This document shows, piece after piece, positions 1-8,724 of a DNA stretch of 64,000 nt (its first letter is position 1; each line of letters begins with the position of its first letter). A program made the translations under genes and the position numbers. This DNA comes from Zhengitettix transpicula (taxonomy: Eukaryota > Arthropoda > Insecta > Orthoptera > Tetrigidae), in assembly GCA_037074705.1 (NCBI GenBank), contig CM073591.1, positions 39,164,587-39,228,586 on the forward strand, in the 5' to 3' direction. Below the pieces are notes generated by a model that was not told the origin of the DNA, did not search any database, and worked only from the letters and a program-made list of their open reading frames with translations.

Positions 1-1235
1 GACGCAGCTGTTTATTCTGTGTCAGAGATAATCGTCTGAGGCATTGTTATTGTCTCTGAGTAATTATTGGGATTCATCTGGCGCAAAATACGCATGAACC
101 CCCTAGCGTCATCCGTGAAGCCGCGACCGAAACCGGTGAGCATCAAAACATATTTTTATACATGTGGTGTGAACGTCATTCGGCATTGGGCAAGGATGAA
201 ATTCTAATCTAATACAGTCCTCTGATCCACTGGTTTATGGTTTACACAAAGTGAATAGTGATTCGAATTTTCAGTAGTACAACCTTTTCGTGTTATCGAC
301 TTACAAAATTTCCTGCTTTGCTTCCCAATACTTTTTCGAGGCAACACCCCAATACCAATAATATTATACCGCACATCTCGTGGTCTTGCACTCAATTTAA
401 TCCTGTAATTTAAAAATTTGGATTAGATAGATTCACGTTCTCTTTGTAACCTGGTTAATAGAATGCACAAGAGGTAACTAGTTTGATACTTTCCACTAGT
501 ATCTGGGCGAACTGTTCTACGGCATACGGTAATTTCATTCGCGATCGCGTTAGTGGTCGTCCCACTGCGCAACTTTGCCTAGGAGGTTCTCACGCCGCCC
601 TCAGCGTGGGAGGGAGTCCTTAACGAAGTCCTTCCTGGCCAGGAAATTCCTCTGTATGGCCGCGCCTCGTGTCTCCTATCATAAGCAAACCTCAGAGACG
701 ATAAAGTAAGGAGGAGAGCGGAAGGGTGGGGGGGGGGGAAGAAGAGTAAGGCTAAAACCTCGTTCGATAACATTCCACAAAGCTCGGAGGAAGAAAATAT
801 CTGCCGACAATAGACAAACGGGCGCAGCAGAACATCTTTTTTCATCTTATCAATACGAAAAGCAGAAGGCATCACGTTTTTCTGTAGACACGACTGGATT
901 AGGATACTTTCGGCCAGTACTATTTTAGATAATAGGTGATTATTTACTACTGATTATGGGTTTAAATGGATACAGGATAATGGCCAGTGAATAAAATTTG
1001 AGGAAGAATAATTTATTTATTTGTAGGTGCTACACAGACGTTTGTCCAATTACGTAGTTACCATGCATTTTTTACATGTTTTGTACAATAAAATGTGCTA
1101 TTGTTACATAGTATGTTTATACAATATAATATATACATTTAATACAATTTTAGTCAGATTAATTTTGATATGTGATAGAACTTAATTATTAATGAAAATA
1201 TTTACGTATGAATGAAAATTTATAATAAGAAAGAT
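1..1235. other. AT-rich non-coding stretch, no gene seen
   Basis: No recognisable gene. A locally GC-rich patch at about 575-760 contains a G run (728-738) and short palindromic bits, and an open frame crosses it on the minus strand (579-875, 98 aa). That frame has low-complexity composition and no domain I recognise. The rest is AT-rich and unremarkable. Confidence 0.6.
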
Positions 1236-1392
1236 ATCACTTATTTTGCCTTTATTTTGCTAATATAAATACTACTTTCTTCATGTGCTGAGAAGAGCCT
1301 AGAGCTCGTCAGTTGACGAAACTCAAAAGCTACGAAAACGCAACGACAATGAGGGAGGGGAAGGGTTAGCGTAACAATAAGCAGTTGTTCAG

Positions 1393-1722
1393 TTACATAG
1401 TGTCTGTTTCTACATTATTTGCCGTGATGTTTGATTTAGTGTGAAGCATCTCAGAAATGAGTCTGGAATTGTACCTTGTGTCAATGTCTAAAACCTTAGC
1501 ATTTTGCCAATCAAATGTATGTTTAGAACTGTTTATATGTTTGGAAACTACAAATTTTTTATCGTTGGGAAGTTTGATATTAGACTTATGTTCCTTGATA
1601 TTGGTATTAAGGGAACGTTGTGTTTGCCCTATGTAGCAGGAATTACAATTAGAGCAAGAGATTTTGTAAACAACATAATGTTTGCTGTGTGTGTCATGTG
1701 GGTCCTTGTGGTTTTTAATCAA
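1393..1722 (-). pseudogene. GIY-YIG endonuclease domain of a PLE, truncated
   Basis: 109 codons forming the C-terminal nuclease of a Penelope-like polyprotein, which nicks target DNA during insertion. The hallmark is visible near residues 18-37: VVYKISCSNC then SCYIGQTQRSL, that is, the GIY and YIG strands of the fold, with the CX2C pair typical of PLE endonucleases between them. A family acidic residue is probably the E in LISEMLH near residue 91. The conserved active-site arginine of the fold, normally in an NTRxKEH context, reads Asn here (NTNIKEH), so catalysis is probably lost. The first Met is only the start of an open stretch; the reverse-transcriptase part upstream is missing because an inverted terminal repeat begins about 110 bases further on. 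This is an element remnant, not a host repair nuclease: the flanks recur elsewhere as repeats. Confidence 0.75.
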
Positions 1723-1833
1723 GAAGGAAAAGAGATCTGTAAATAATGGATATTTGTTATACTTTAAAAATTTGGTTTAATTTGTCACTTATTGTCGTCG
1801 TTTTTAAATTTTGTGAACTGACTACTGCATTTC

Positions 1834-1889
1834 TGTCGCTCTTGGCTCTTCTTAGCACCTGAAGAAAGGGACAAGGATCCCAGAAACGT
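1834..1889 (+). ncRNA. Hammerhead-ribozyme-like motif, PLE end (copy 1)
   Basis: On the plus strand the order is TGTC (1834-1837), a stem-I-like segment, CTGAAGA (1859-1865), GGGA (1868-1871) pairing with TCCC (1878-1881), then GAAAC (1883-1887). This matches the type I hammerhead core: a UH cleavage site, CUGANGA, stem II, and GAAA. CTTGG/CTTAG can form part of stem I with one mismatch. Stem II is offset from the core by unpaired A residues, so activity is uncertain. Related copies at 10454-10508, 47532-47586 and 47814-47868 keep the same order. Confidence 0.55.
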
Positions 1890-1950
1890 TGTGTGGTATT
1901 TAAATTATCACTTATTTTGTCTGTATTTGGCTATCTTTATTATTATTAGA

Positions 1951-2464
1951 ACTTTATTTTAATTTAATAAATACATATCTATACTTGGTTATCCTTGAAT
2001 GGATTAGACATTTATATTTATTGATTCTATTAGTATACTACTTGGGAAATTTTATTTCCTATCTTTCCCTTTGGGTCTACAGCCCATTCAGGACCTTGAC
2101 CTACCAGGATTTTGCCAGACTTTCTGGATTTTTTTTATTGGCACGTGGACAGCGAAGCCATTCTCCTTCAGCAGGGCTAGTGAAAAACACTGTTCCGTAC
2201 GTAAATATGAAAATATAACAATGATGAAAACAAACACAAATGAGATCAAAACACAACTATGAAAGGCAAACGTTTAAGGATATTACAAAAAATACATACG
2301 TAAGTGAGAAAATATACTAATTCATAATGAGGAAAATGTAAGGACGTATATAAATGATTAAAATATTAATTAAATAATATTTATAGTTTAAAAATATACA
2401 TGAAACCAACACAATGGTCAGAAAAAAGCTTGTGCTAATACAATTAAACTAAATATTGCAATAT
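1951..2464. other. AT-rich non-coding stretch
   Basis: Two short overlapping open frames (1985-2218 and 2071-2262) lack any recognisable domain. I see no repeat or RNA signature. Confidence 0.5.
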
Positions 2465-2469
2465 TACGA

Positions 2470-2510
2470 CGTTTCTTCCACTGTTTTGCGACTTCATCAG
2501 GTAATCGACC
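2470..2510 (-). ncRNA. Hammerhead-like motif, second family
   Basis: Read on the minus strand: GTC (2509-2507), six bases, then a perfect CTGATGA (2500-2494), an 18-base segment, and GAAAC (2475-2471). It is alignable with 50731-50770 on the minus strand, which shares the ATTACCTGAT lead-in and the GAAACGT end. No stem-I hairpin fits between GTC and the core, so this is a hammerhead-like relic or a variant with a very short stem I. Confidence 0.45.
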
Positions 2511-2511
2511 T

Positions 2512-3481
2512 ACATAAATTTTTCCATAACGTTAAAGTTTTGAATTTACGGATTATGTCGAAATATAAATTTTCTGTCACAGACTGATCCTAGGATGGTT
2601 ACCGTAAAAGCTATTTAGGTTTCAACACAGAAGTTATAAAGAGAATTGACTAGCAGCTGTAGTTGATTGTTGTGTGAGTGAGCAAGGCCCCTGGTTATGA
2701 CTGTTAATATGTCTCCACTCTCCTCCCTTGGCCTGGAGGGTCGCGTGTTTTCTTCTTTGCAGAGTTCTCATTACCATGATATTGCTTCGTTGTGACTCAC
2801 GCGTTGGACGTTCCGACTGCCACCCACAACCGCGTATGTATGGATGCAGCGGCCTTCTTGAACTCTCTAAAACTGCGTTTTTATAGGGGCACTACGAGAT
2901 CAGGCCAACAATTGAAAACTTTTTGAGCCAATTAATATTAATAAAAGTGAAGAGAGAGTTTTCATTTGTCCCATACTTGATGAAAGTGCGATCAATATTA
3001 AAAATTAATTTGTGTGTTTCTAAAACGCCGTACATGCCCAGAAAATAGAACCACTTAATGTGTAAGCATTGAATTATTAATCTAAATCTATGATAAATCA
3101 GCAAATATAACTAATCTGAAATACCCACAGAAATGAAGACACGTATTGTACACTTATTATGATTTTTTAAAATATTTTTATTACGTTAATTAATGATTTC
3201 ACAGTTAATTTATCGTTTAATGTTCTTCATTTTTAAATTCTACATGATTTCCCGAGTATTTTTCAACCCCATTTTATTGACAGCTAAATGAATTAATCCC
3301 AATATATTCCCTGATTCACTTTCCATATTTTATAATTACCCCATAGTCACCCCCCGGGCATCCCGCCGTAACGGGCATCGGAAATGCATTTATACAATTC
3401 AGCTTCGCCGAAAATAAGACGATTTAGAATTATCGTTTTCATCTCCACTCAGATAGCTAAACTTAAACTTAAACGGAAAAT
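2512..3481. other. Non-coding, no clear element
   Basis: Moderately GC-rich at 2690-2830, AT-rich elsewhere. The 70-aa minus-strand frame at 2892-3104 shows no domain. A short C-rich patch at 3350-3380 is of unknown origin. Nothing else could be supported. Confidence 0.5.
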
Positions 3482-3545
3482 GAATGGGATTTTGGTTTTA
3501 AGAATTTTTTAAAAAAAATACAAAAAGGCTCTGATAACTGTAGGA
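3482..3545 (+). repeat. Direct repeat, copy 1 of 2
   Basis: About 64 bases, from TGGGATTTTGGTTTTAAGAA through GATAACTGTAGG, recur with a few changes at 4167-4231 in the same orientation. The spacer of about 620 bases has no coding potential. This could be a retroposon tail or flanking repeats of a decayed insertion. Confidence 0.7.
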
Positions 3546-4166
3546 AACCTCAATATTCAACTGAACTACCCCAAAACAATACATTCGACACCAATCTCAC
3601 TCGTTTTCGCATTATTTTGTGTAACCCTTTCCACCTATGCCTCTAGGGGATTCCCCTCCTTTGAATTTAGGTGTTGAAATTAGACTTAAAGTACAGCGAC
3701 AGTAACGCTATTACTTTTAGCGATCCAAAAACTAAATTTTAGGCACTAATATATAGGTTTTTTTTTCACAGCCCCCCCCCAAGATTTCAAGTCATATGTG
3801 TACTACGTTGGATTTAAATAGCTCCATGAGTTTAATGGTGTATGCAGGACATACAAAAAAACCTGTAAACCGAATGTAAATCACAGTATTCCTTATTTTG
3901 GTATGGATTATTATTTTTTCGAAGTGATCTTAAGAGACAGCGAGCCTCAAATGAGGTTCTACTGTAATCTGTTCGGTCAGCCCAAGGATGAATTAGCTAT
4001 AGGATTCTAGTTAGTCTGAGGAAGTCAGCACACAATAATTCCGTGACACAAATAAATTAACCTCATTTACGACATTCTGTGTTAAGTATTCTGTACAAGA
4101 TTTATTACCACGCTTACGATTTTACAAATTACCTATAATTGCGACCACAGGCAAGGCAATGACAGT
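3546..4166. other. Spacer between the two direct repeats
   Basis: AT-rich, no gene. It contains a C9 run (3772-3780). It could be the body of an old insertion bounded by the direct repeats, but I recognise no coding sequence in it. Confidence 0.45.
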
Positions 4167-4231
4167 GAGTGGAATTTTGGTTTTAAGAATATTTTTTAAA
4201 AAAATACACAAGGGTCTGCTAACTGTATGCA
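4167..4231 (+). repeat. Direct repeat, copy 2 of 2
   Basis: Second copy of the 3482-3545 sequence (TGGAATTTTGGTTTTAAGAA, and further on GCTAACTGTATGC), same orientation, with scattered substitutions and small length changes in the A/T runs. Confidence 0.7.
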
Positions 4232-4369
4232 GTCTCATTTCAACAACAACAAAAAATAAGCAAAAAATTGACGTCTGTTGAAAAAATTAATGTTAAAATT
4301 ACCTGTGTAAGAGGGAAAATTAAAAAACGAAAAAATAAAATAAGAAAAATTTAAATTATAGCTTCCGGA

Positions 4370-4400
4370 CGTTTCGACGCGGATTAGCGTCTTTTCCTAA
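4370..4400 (-). ncRNA. Degenerate hammerhead-like motif
   Basis: On the minus strand a five-pair stem GACGC/GCGTC (4391-4387 with 4380-4376) is followed directly by GAAACGTCC (from 4375 downward). The core half that should read CTGANGA is decayed to TAGGAAA. The stem plus GAAAC resembles the other hammerhead-like loci, but on its own it is weak. Confidence 0.3.
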
Positions 4401-4566
4401 CGGCAAATAATTTAAGACTGTGGTTGAACATCAAACTAAAATCATAGATATTAATTAAGAGTCTAAGAACTTAAAACAAATTATCATATAACCTGTTAAG
4501 ACCCAAAGAAACTCACAAAGATTTATTCAAGCCTCAAATCATAGTTAAATTTTTAATTAACGAATA

Positions 4567-4640
4567 TGGATGGAAAAATGTCGACCATTCCAGAAATCGA
4601 ACCCAGGACCTTCCGCGTACCGGGAGGCTGCTCTGGCCTC
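4567..4640 (-). repeat. tRNA-derived SINE head (minus)
   Basis: On the minus strand the segment has a near-perfect RNA polymerase III B box, TGGGTTCGATTTC, then CTGGAATGGTCGACATTTTT. The last 20 bases (4586-4567) are identical to 4902-4921 on the other strand, so the two SINEs share the sequence after the tRNA part. The A-box region is decayed, so this is a relic rather than a tRNA gene. Confidence 0.6.
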
Positions 4641-4835
4641 ATGCTTGATGCGTATATATAAGCTTTCTTTCTATACATTTGAAATAAATATAACAAACCT
4701 ATAATCAATTTACGTAAAAATCCACCCTTCTTCAGATCCTGAAATAGGTCATGAAAGAGTTGGGACAAGTGAATTGTAGAGCCACATGAGGTCTAAAGGA
4801 TGGAGGAATTTCGCACCGGGTCGGGGGAGTCGACA

Positions 4836-4925
4836 AGGTTTAGCTCAGTGTTCAGAGTAGCCGCACGGTAAGCGGCATGTTCTGGGTTAGATTCCCGGTC
4901 CGGTCGACATTTTTCCATCCACATA
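4836..4925 (+). repeat. tRNA-derived SINE head (plus)
   Basis: Contains an A-box-like TTTAGCTCAGTG (4841-4852) and a B-box-like GGGTTAGATTCCC (4884-4896) at tRNA spacing, followed by GGTCGACATTTTTCCATCCA, which is shared with the inverted copy at 4567-4586. The B box carries a C-to-A change (GGTTAGA for GGTTCGA). GTCGAC occurs on both sides of the tRNA-like part. A tRNA pseudogene is the alternative, but the shared 3' extension favours a SINE. Confidence 0.6.
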
Positions 4926-5204
4926 CCTTAATTAACAATAAAAAATTCATAACTAATTCAGACGTTCACAGTGCCAGAAATAAAAATAACTTTCATATAG
5001 AATGTAATGACTACATACGTGGGAGTACTACAACTCTGATCAACAAACCTAATCAACATATTAAAAAACCAGAAGTGAACCCAAAAAAAATAAAAATGAA
5101 GTTGACACAATTTTATTTAGCCACGGATTCTATTCTGAAATTGTAAATCTGTAAAAAGTAAGTATTCATTACTTTACAATAATTTCGAAAACAATAAGAT
5201 ATTT

Positions 5205-5537
5205 TAGACAGGGTAATCCACATAATGGGCACTCCCCTCTTATAACATAGAAAAGGGTCTGAAAGAGGGGATGCGGAAATGTAGAGCAAAGTAGCCAAGG
5301 GTTAACTAGGGCCTCCGGGTTGTATTTTTAAGGTTACTACGCGGACGTTTACCTTAAAATTCCTAAAACTGATCCAAGGAAAATCAAATACGACAGGCGC
5401 GTGGGACAAGTACCAAGCGCCTGTCGTACTGTGGTACTTGTCCCACGCCCTTCTGATGTCGCGAAAATGGGGCTTGTTGTGGGGACGCAGCATTCAGTTC
5501 TCCGTGTAACGACCAGTTTATTAGGCAGCTGGCCTTA
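5205..5537 (-). mobile_element. Hairpin-headed retroposon, fragment A
   Basis: Diverged partial copy of the family described at 25302-25861, antisense on this strand. The 3' part (GGGTAATCCACA, 5211-5222) and middle part (TTAGGCAGCTGGCC, 5521-5534) align to that copy, but the 5' part is missing. It contains an extra inverted segment not in the family consensus (5389-5448). Copy B follows within a few bases on the same strand. Confidence 0.75.
5389..5448. repeat. Interleaved pair of perfect inverted repeats
   Basis: Arm 1 (5389-5400, TACGACAGGCGC) pairs with 5417-5428 over 12 bases. Arm 2 (5399-5415) pairs with 5432-5448 over 17 bases. The pairs interlock in pseudoknot order and overlap by two bases. 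The rightmost arm, GTACTTGTCCCACGCC, is native to the retroposon family (see 11151-11164); its inverted copy is an addition private to this locus. Confidence 0.85.
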
Positions 5538-5543
5538 ATATTT

Positions 5544-5631
5544 GTTTTTTAGGTTACAGGTTACATGAGGGTAATCCCACGTGGTGGCAACTCCCCTTTA
5601 ATAGCATAGGAAAGGATTTGAAAGGATTAGC
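5544..5631 (-). mobile_element. Hairpin-headed retroposon, 5'-truncated copy B
   Basis: Only the 3' terminal 75 bases or so plus an A-rich tail (T-rich here, 5545-5550) are present, ending in TAACCTGTAACCT on the sense strand. The retained 3' end with lost 5' part is the usual product of incomplete target-primed reverse transcription. Confidence 0.75.
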
Positions 5632-5734
5632 TGATGCTGCTAACTAATAAACTGTGAGGTATTCGCAGAATATCCTCTATTTTTTTCATAAATTTAAGAT
5701 TAGTCAGCACAATTTTTCTTTCTTTCTTTTATAC
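5632..5734. other. Spacer between retroposon copies B and C
   Basis: T-rich spacer with no gene or shared repeat; it ends in a TTTC-rich tract that is probably the tail of copy C in antisense. Confidence 0.5.
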
Positions 5735-6222
5735 TAACAGGCTACATGAGGTAATCCACGTGTTGGAAACTCCCCTTTAATAGCATAGGAAGAGATTTCA
5801 AAGGGTGGAAGCGGAAGGGTAGAGGAAGGTAGCCAAGGGTTAACTACGGTACCCTAGCTGTAGTTAAAGGGTCCTACCCCGCAAAGGCCTAAAAGGACAA
5901 ACCCTACAATACCTGCATCAGGTAGGTCGGGCACTTGTCCCATACCCATTCCGATGCGGGAGAGGGGCTTGATGTGGGGACGCAGCATTCCTTCCTCCGT
6001 CTGTCGACCAGTTTAGGAGGCAGCTGGCCGACTATTCTAATAGGAATAGCAGACAACTCGTACTGTATGTCCAAGGTCTGCGACCCCTTTCAAACCTGAC
6101 CGAGGTACCTCGGCTTGTTCAAAAACTAGGGAGAGGAGAAGGCGTCCCGAAAGGTAGCTTCCTCCAGAGCTCTCTATGGAAGGTTTACCTGCGATATTAG
6201 CTTTCGCAGGCTTCCTTCGTAG
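5735..6222 (-). mobile_element. Hairpin-headed retroposon, near full-length copy C
   Basis: Antisense copy running from the 3' end (CTAACAGGCTACATGAGG, 5735 on) to the 5' hairpin (6188-6210, CCTGCGA...TTCGCAGG). The A-rich tail appears as the TTTC-rich run just before 5735. Diverged from the copies at 10915 and 25302 by many substitutions, so older. It carries one hairpin unit where the 25302 copy has two. I could not identify a target-site duplication. Confidence 0.8.
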
Positions 6223-7317
6223 AAGAAGGTTGCCAAGGTATCGCTAACAACATTATTTTTGTATTTTTTCACCAACGAGTTCTTCCATCTTTTTACGTTC
6301 GTCAACCTGCAAAATCCAAACTTGCGTTGTTAAATGCGATTTCCTTTTTCACCGCCTCAACACAGTGCTCCACGTCACAATCAATTTGCCTGACCTACTT
6401 CCTTTCGTAATGACTTACTTCGCAGATTTTTTTTTTTACCTTGAGTGTGTGTATGTGTGTTTGAGTGTGTGCGCTGCCTTGTTTTCCCTTACCAGAACGA
6501 TCGCCGGTGGCCACGTTGTTGCGTTGTTGTTTTTCCACCCCCCCCCCCCTCCCCGGTGCTACATTGTTGGTGTGGCAAATATTTCCGTAGCCGCTGTGTC
6601 CATAGCTTGTTAATGACGTCACGTTAATTACCAGCTGCCGAATGAGCGGAACAATCGACGTCGGGCGTCACGACGACGGGGGGAAATTACAGGGCGCCGT
6701 CACGGATGTTCCAATTAAGGTGCGTCCCTGTCAAAGTCCACGAAGTGACGTGACATGACGGGGGTGACTCGTGGTTTTCAAACGCAAGGGGGGTGAGGAC
6801 TCGCAGCTTAGCGAACATGCGATCATGTGTTTCACGGTGAAAATCAAAGTCAGAGAAAGAAAGTATTGTTCAGAAAACCGAAGAGATCATCAAGTCGCAT
6901 GTTGTCATAAAACGTTGAAGGTTATTAACTCAGGAACAATAAACAGTAATAAACGAAGTTTTTATGCTAGTTTTCTACTATTTTGATGAAGTTGGTAAAA
7001 CAGTTATGGAAATTTAGTTCGTATTTTTGATGAGATAATCAAGAAATTTGATTATATTTCAAAAAGGACACAGTATCAAAGGAGAAACCAATGCTTGTGT
7101 CAGTAAAGGAGAGTAGATTAGCCCGAGCTAATAAATAATTCATCATGATTATTTTCCAACTTTGAATTGCTGTTGTAGAGAAAGTTTTAGCGGGGTAAGG
7201 GCTTATTTTTTAAATTGCAATCTTGTAATATTTTATTATCATTTAACATATTTATTAAAATTTTGGACAGAGATGTTTATTTCAGGATTTCTAAGGACTG
7301 TTAAATATACTTCTCAG
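6223..7317. other. Non-coding stretch with a GC-rich, CpG-rich patch
   Basis: Between about 6480 and 6790 the DNA is clearly richer in GC and CpG than its surroundings and contains a C12 tract (6538-6549). The short open frames on both strands there have biased composition and no domain. The remainder is AT-rich. A promoter-like island cannot be excluded, but no exon was found next to it. Confidence 0.4.
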
Positions 7318-7386
7318 GTCTCAGCGATATCAATAGTCCGCGTCACAAAATACCATGGTCGCTGAGTCTTCTTACGATGTTGCCAA
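7318..7386 (+). repeat. Hairpin-containing direct repeat, copy 1
   Basis: CTCAGCGA (7320-7327) can pair with TCGCTGAG (7359-7366) around a 31-base loop that includes TAGTCCGCG. The whole unit, through TCTTCTTACG and TTGCCAA, recurs at 7630-7700. Identity unknown. Confidence 0.65.
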
Positions 7387-7629
7387 TGTCATAATTCGTA
7401 CAAATTTCGCTGTGTTATATTTGAATAGCCTTATTTCAATCTCGATGAAGAGTCTGAATTCCCAGGCTGCTTCTACAATTCACCAACCGAAAGATCCGCT
7501 TTCAACAGATCACATACGACTACTTTTAACCTCTCTCCAAAATTATACAACATTAATATTTAGTCAACTGGAGAATAATATTAAACTCAAAATTGGCTAC
7601 TCTTAACTTTCAACTCCTAAAGATAAACT

Positions 7630-7700
7630 CTCTCAGCGATGACTATAGTCCGCGCCACGAAAATGTAATACCATGGTCACGGAGTCTTCTACGTTGCCAA
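7630..7700 (+). repeat. Hairpin-containing direct repeat, copy 2
   Basis: Same unit as 7318-7386: CTCAGCGA, then ATAGTCCGCGCCACG, TACCATGGTC, GAGTCTTCTACG, TTGCCAA. The second stem arm is decayed to TCACGGAG. A partial inverted match (TCCGTGGCGTGGACTA, about 7770-7785) lies 100 bases downstream, so the unit may once have been an end of a larger inverted-repeat element. Confidence 0.6.
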
Positions 7701-8650
7701 ACTGTAGAGATGGGGACGGGGGTATATAATCTGGTTATATATTTATCTATTGGCCTTGATATTACAGTTCCGTGGCGTGGACTACCAACTCGACTAAGGT
7801 TTCCGAAGACCTGTATCCATATAGGATCCACATGTCGCAATGGTTTCCAAAAAAGTAAATTATTTTATATAATGACAAAAAACCCTATAGACTTTCTAGA
7901 AGTCCTTCGCGAACGATTTTTGGACTTTATTTTATTTGATTTCACCTTAAACCACCTACGTAAATGCTAGTTTTTTACCCACCTCATAAGGAAAACGCAG
8001 TCGTTTAGACGCGCTGATAACCCGCCGATTGTGCTACTTGGCTCAAGTTCCAAATATTATAAAACTTTGCCAGATAAAAAATCTTTTCATTTCAGAAAAC
8101 TACACGTATTCAGTTCAGGTTTAAGTCTGCACAGATATTTTGAAATATGCTTAATATAGAATATATTGAATATCAACTGGGCTGAGAAAATAAGGAATGT
8201 GATCATTTGGAGATTACTTAGTGGAATATTGAGCGGTTAGAAAAAAGTAAAAAAATGTTTCATTTAAACACAGATTCCAGGCATCTCTTTTCCTTTTTAT
8301 CCCATCGCGTATCCAATTATCATTTTAAGAAATTTATTATTGTCTTGTGTGTAAGAATTAATTTCGAATAATAATTCACTGATACTTCTGTCATTACGAT
8401 TCCCCTGCTCTGATTATGTTGTAGCAACCCAGGATTGCTTCTTCGGTACCGGGTGTCAAAAGTCAAACAATGTCTACACTGCATGGCTATTTTTACGTTT
8501 TCTCCTCCGTTTACAACTTTTACATTCATACAAAGTTTCTACCGTTTTACTTGTTTGACACCACGTGTGATGGAATTTAATTGAGACGATGTACGATATT
8601 GGAAGTTGAAGTAGAATAAATCGCGATGTGTCACGATAATGCATTGACGT
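7701..8650. other. AT-rich stretch, no gene supported
   Basis: A 125-aa plus-strand frame (7593-7970) crosses the repeat above and carries no recognisable domain. The remainder is AT-rich with no structure I can support. Confidence 0.45.
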
Positions 8651-8653
8651 CAA

Positions 8654-8724
8654 TATCCGTGGTCAGAGATGGTCGTATTGAGACACCGTGGTTGTTGAGG
8701 GTTGATAGTCTGAGGCCACGGATA
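8654..8724. repeat. Imperfect palindrome
   Basis: Arms 8654-8667 (TATCCGTGGTCAGA) and 8709-8724 (TCTGAGGCCACGGATA) pair with a two-base bulge around a 41-base loop, followed by an A run at 8741-8749. Could be a small foldback element or the end of a larger one; no target duplication identified. Confidence 0.6.

Larger units (their letters stand above)
1236..1950 (-). mobile_element. Penelope-like element fragment with GIY-YIG remnant
   Basis: A block shared with 10374-10636, 46893-47280 and 47455-47930. It holds a GIY-YIG endonuclease frame on the minus strand (1393-1722). Downstream of that frame in the same sense is a terminal region reading GTGCTGAGAAGAGCCTAG on the plus strand. At the other end is an inverted terminal region with a hammerhead-like motif (1834-1889). 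PLEs are retroelements made of a reverse transcriptase joined to a GIY-YIG domain, flanked by repeats that may lie direct or inverted. Only the extreme C-terminal coding part is left here, and no reverse-transcriptase motif is visible. The PLE assignment rests on the GIY-YIG domain plus the ribozyme-bearing ends. Confidence 0.7.
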
